Positions 5,670 through 7,098 of a stretch of DNA of 7,098 nucleotides are shown one piece after another (positions within the stretch are counted from its first letter, which is position 1; each line of letters starts with the position of its first letter). Position numbers and translations under genes: made by a program. A model generated the notes under the pieces. It was not told the DNA's origin. It saw only the letters and a program-made list of their open reading frames with translations, and did no database searches. Source of the DNA: Burkholderiales bacterium (GTDB lineage: Bacteria; Pseudomonadota; Gammaproteobacteria; Burkholderiales; Burkholderiaceae); the NCBI GenBank assembly GCA_947447845.1, contig CANFNO010000145.1, forward strand, positions 1 through 7,098, written 5' to 3'.

Positions 5670-7098
5670 TCATGCTTCCAAAATCCAGGTATCTTTTGTT
5701 CCGCCGCCTTGGCTGGAGTTCACAACCAGCGAGCCTTCCTTGAGCGCCACGCGCGTCAGACCGCCGGGCACCATTTGCACCGTCTTGCCGGAGAGCACGT
5801 AGGGGCGCAGGTCGATGTGGCGCGGCGCGATGCCGCTTTCCACAAAAGTCGGGCAGCTTGAAAGACTGAGCGTGGGCTGGGCGATGTAGCCGCTGGGGTT
5901 GGCCTGTACCGCCTTGCGGAATTCTTCAATCTCGGCGGTGGTGCTGGCAGGGCCTACCAGCATGCCGTAGCCGCCGGCGCCGTGCACTTCCTTGACGACC
6001 AGGTCCTTCAGATTGGCCATGGTGTAAGCCATGTCATCCTTATTGCGGCACATGTAGGTCGGCACGTTGTTCAGGATGGGCTTCTCGCCCAGATAGAACT
6101 CGATCATCTTGGGCACGTAGGGGTAAATCGACTTGTCATCCGCAATGCCGGTTCCCACCGCATTGCAGATAGTGACGTGGCCGGAGCGATAGGCCTCAAT
6201 CAAGCCTTCACAACCCAATGTCGATGTGGGCCGGAACACGCTCGGGTCCAGATAGTCGTCATCGACACGGCGGTAGATCACATCGACCCGACGCGGGCCA
6301 CGCGTGGTGCGCATGTAGACGAACTTGTCTTTGACGAATAGATCCTGGCCCTCGACCAGTTCCACGCCCATTTGCTGGGCCAGAAAAGCGTGCTCGAAAT
6401 AGGCGCTGTTGTACATACCCGGAGTCAGCACCACCACCGTCGGTTCGGCCGTGGTCTCGGGGCTGCTGGCGCGCAAGGTTTCGAGCAACAAGTCGGGGTA
6501 ATGGGCGACCGGCGCCACGCGGTGCGCGCTGAACAGGTCGGGGAAGAGTCGCATCATCATCTTGCGGTCTTCCAGCATGTAGGAGACGCCGCTTGGCACG
6601 CGCAAATTGTCTTCCAGCACGTAGTACTCGCCATTGCCCTTGGCATCCGGCGCGCGCACGATGTCGACGCCGGAAATATGCGAGTAAATGTTATGCGGCA
6701 CGTCCACACCGACCATCTCGGGGCGGAACTGGGCGTTGTTTTCGATCTGCTCGCGCGGGATCAGGCCGGCTTTGAGAATGTCCTGGTCGTGGTAGATGTC
6801 GTGGATAAAGCGGTTCAGCGCGGTGACGCGTTGCACCAAGCCTTTTTCCATGCTGGCCCACTCGTTGGCCGGGATGATGCGGGGGATCAGGTCAAAGGGA
6901 ATCAGGCGCTCGGTACCGGCACCGCTCTCGTCCTTTTCGCCATACACCGCAAAGGTGATACCGACACGGCGAAAGATCATTTCTGCTTCTTCGCGCCGCT
7001 TGGCCATCATGTCGCCGGGTTGGCGCGCTAGCCATTCGTCATAGATTTTGTAATGGTCACGAATCTGTTCGCCCTTGGAGAAGAACTCGTAGGGCAGC
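5670..7098 (-). CDS. Circularly permuted ATP-grasp protein (DUF404/DUF407), 5' end outside window
   Basis: The frame stays open from the right edge to TGA at 5672-5670, giving 475 visible residues. The first ATG (7010) is internal: the 29 codons before it (LPYEFFSKGEQIRDHYKIYD, then EWLARQPGD) match the family N-terminus, so only about ten residues are probably missing. Counting from that Met, visible family blocks are VGITFAVYG (16-24), LEDNLRVPSGVSYMLEDR (132-149), YRRVDDDYLDP (246-256), NAVGTGIADDKSIYPYVP (283-300), VVKEVHGAGGYGM (338-350), RHIDLRPYVLSG (397-408) and VVNSSQGGGTKDTWIL (429-444). ATP-grasp enzymes use ATP to make an acyl-phosphate and form an amide or peptide bond with an amine; in this permuted group the substrates are unknown. 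The protein shows no signal peptide in the visible part and looks cytosolic. The alpha-E gene follows after 150 nt. Family assignment is firm and the reaction is inferred. Confidence 0.94.
   Translation of the reverse strand, partial: LPYEFFSKGEQIRDHYKIYDEWLARQPGDMMAKRREEAEMIFRRVGITFAVYGEKDESGAGTERLIPFDLIPRIIPANEWASMEKGLVQRVTALNRFIHDIYHDQDILKAGLIPREQIENNAQFRPEMVGVDVPHNIYSHISGVDIVRAPDAKGNGEYYVLEDNLRVPSGVSYMLEDRKMMMRLFPDLFSAHRVAPVAHYPDLLLETLRASSPETTAEPTVVVLTPGMYNSAYFEHAFLAQQMGVELVEGQDLFVKDKFVYMRTTRGPRRVDVIYRRVDDDYLDPSVFRPTSTLGCEGLIEAYRSGHVTICNAVGTGIADDKSIYPYVPKMIEFYLGEKPILNNVPTYMCRNKDDMAYTMANLKDLVVKEVHGAGGYGMLVGPASTTAEIEEFRKAVQANPSGYIAQPTLSLSSCPTFVESGIAPRHIDLRPYVLSGKTVQMVPGGLTRVALKEGSLVVNSSQGGGTKDTWILEA

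Noticed and set aside
7000..7010. ATG at 7010 as the true start of the ATP-grasp protein
   Set aside because: Family-like sequence continues in frame upstream to the window edge with no stop, so this Met is internal.
6372..7031. Plus-strand 219-codon open frame opposite the ATP-grasp gene
   Set aside because: It lies wholly inside a well-conserved gene on the other strand and its translation is a Val/His-rich shadow without domain signals.

Overview
The window looks like chromosomal DNA from a betaproteobacterium, most likely of the Comamonadaceae (Rhodoferax, Polaromonas or Acidovorax type). The grounds are a moderately high GC content, the style of the proteins (a DUF2628-SPOR membrane protein, a class 36H-type chemoreceptor, an HDOD protein) and a C/G-run multi-hairpin repeat at 5578-5668 that resembles a dispersed repeat I recall from that family. 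The genus assignment is inference. No rRNA, tRNA, CRISPR array, insertion sequence or phage gene was seen.

Layout. (1) 1-1890, plus strand: the 3' part of a lytic murein transglycosylase B gene, then after 3 nt a DUF2628/SPOR-domain membrane protein. Both products act on or bind peptidoglycan and are probably co-transcribed. (2) 1911-2780, minus strand: an HDOD-domain signalling protein, convergent with the SPOR gene. (3) 2781-2927: a divergent intergenic region with a plausible sigma70 promoter for the HDOD gene and a clear ribosome binding site for the chemoreceptor. (4) 2928-4487, plus strand: a complete methyl-accepting chemotaxis protein with a periplasmic single-Cache domain. (5) 4533-4560: a strong hairpin between convergent genes. 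(6) 4566-7098, minus strand: an alpha-E domain protein (DUF403) and, upstream of it, a circularly permuted ATP-grasp protein (DUF404/DUF407) that runs off the right edge within about 30 codons of its apparent start.

How the genes work together. The left pair belongs to cell-wall remodelling and septal glycan binding. The middle pair (HDOD and chemoreceptor) belongs to signal transduction and shares a divergent control region. The right pair is the conserved core of a poorly understood ATP-grasp/alpha-E system, predicted from comparative genomics to form peptide or amide bonds and often found with a transglutaminase-like protease and a proteasome-like (Anbu) peptidase. Neither of those partners lies downstream here: the alpha-E gene is followed at once by a terminator-like hairpin and the convergent chemoreceptor. 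Any partner must lie upstream of the ATP-grasp gene, beyond the window, or elsewhere. This pair and the multi-hairpin repeat inside it are the most interesting parts of the window; the rest looks like ordinary core chromosome.
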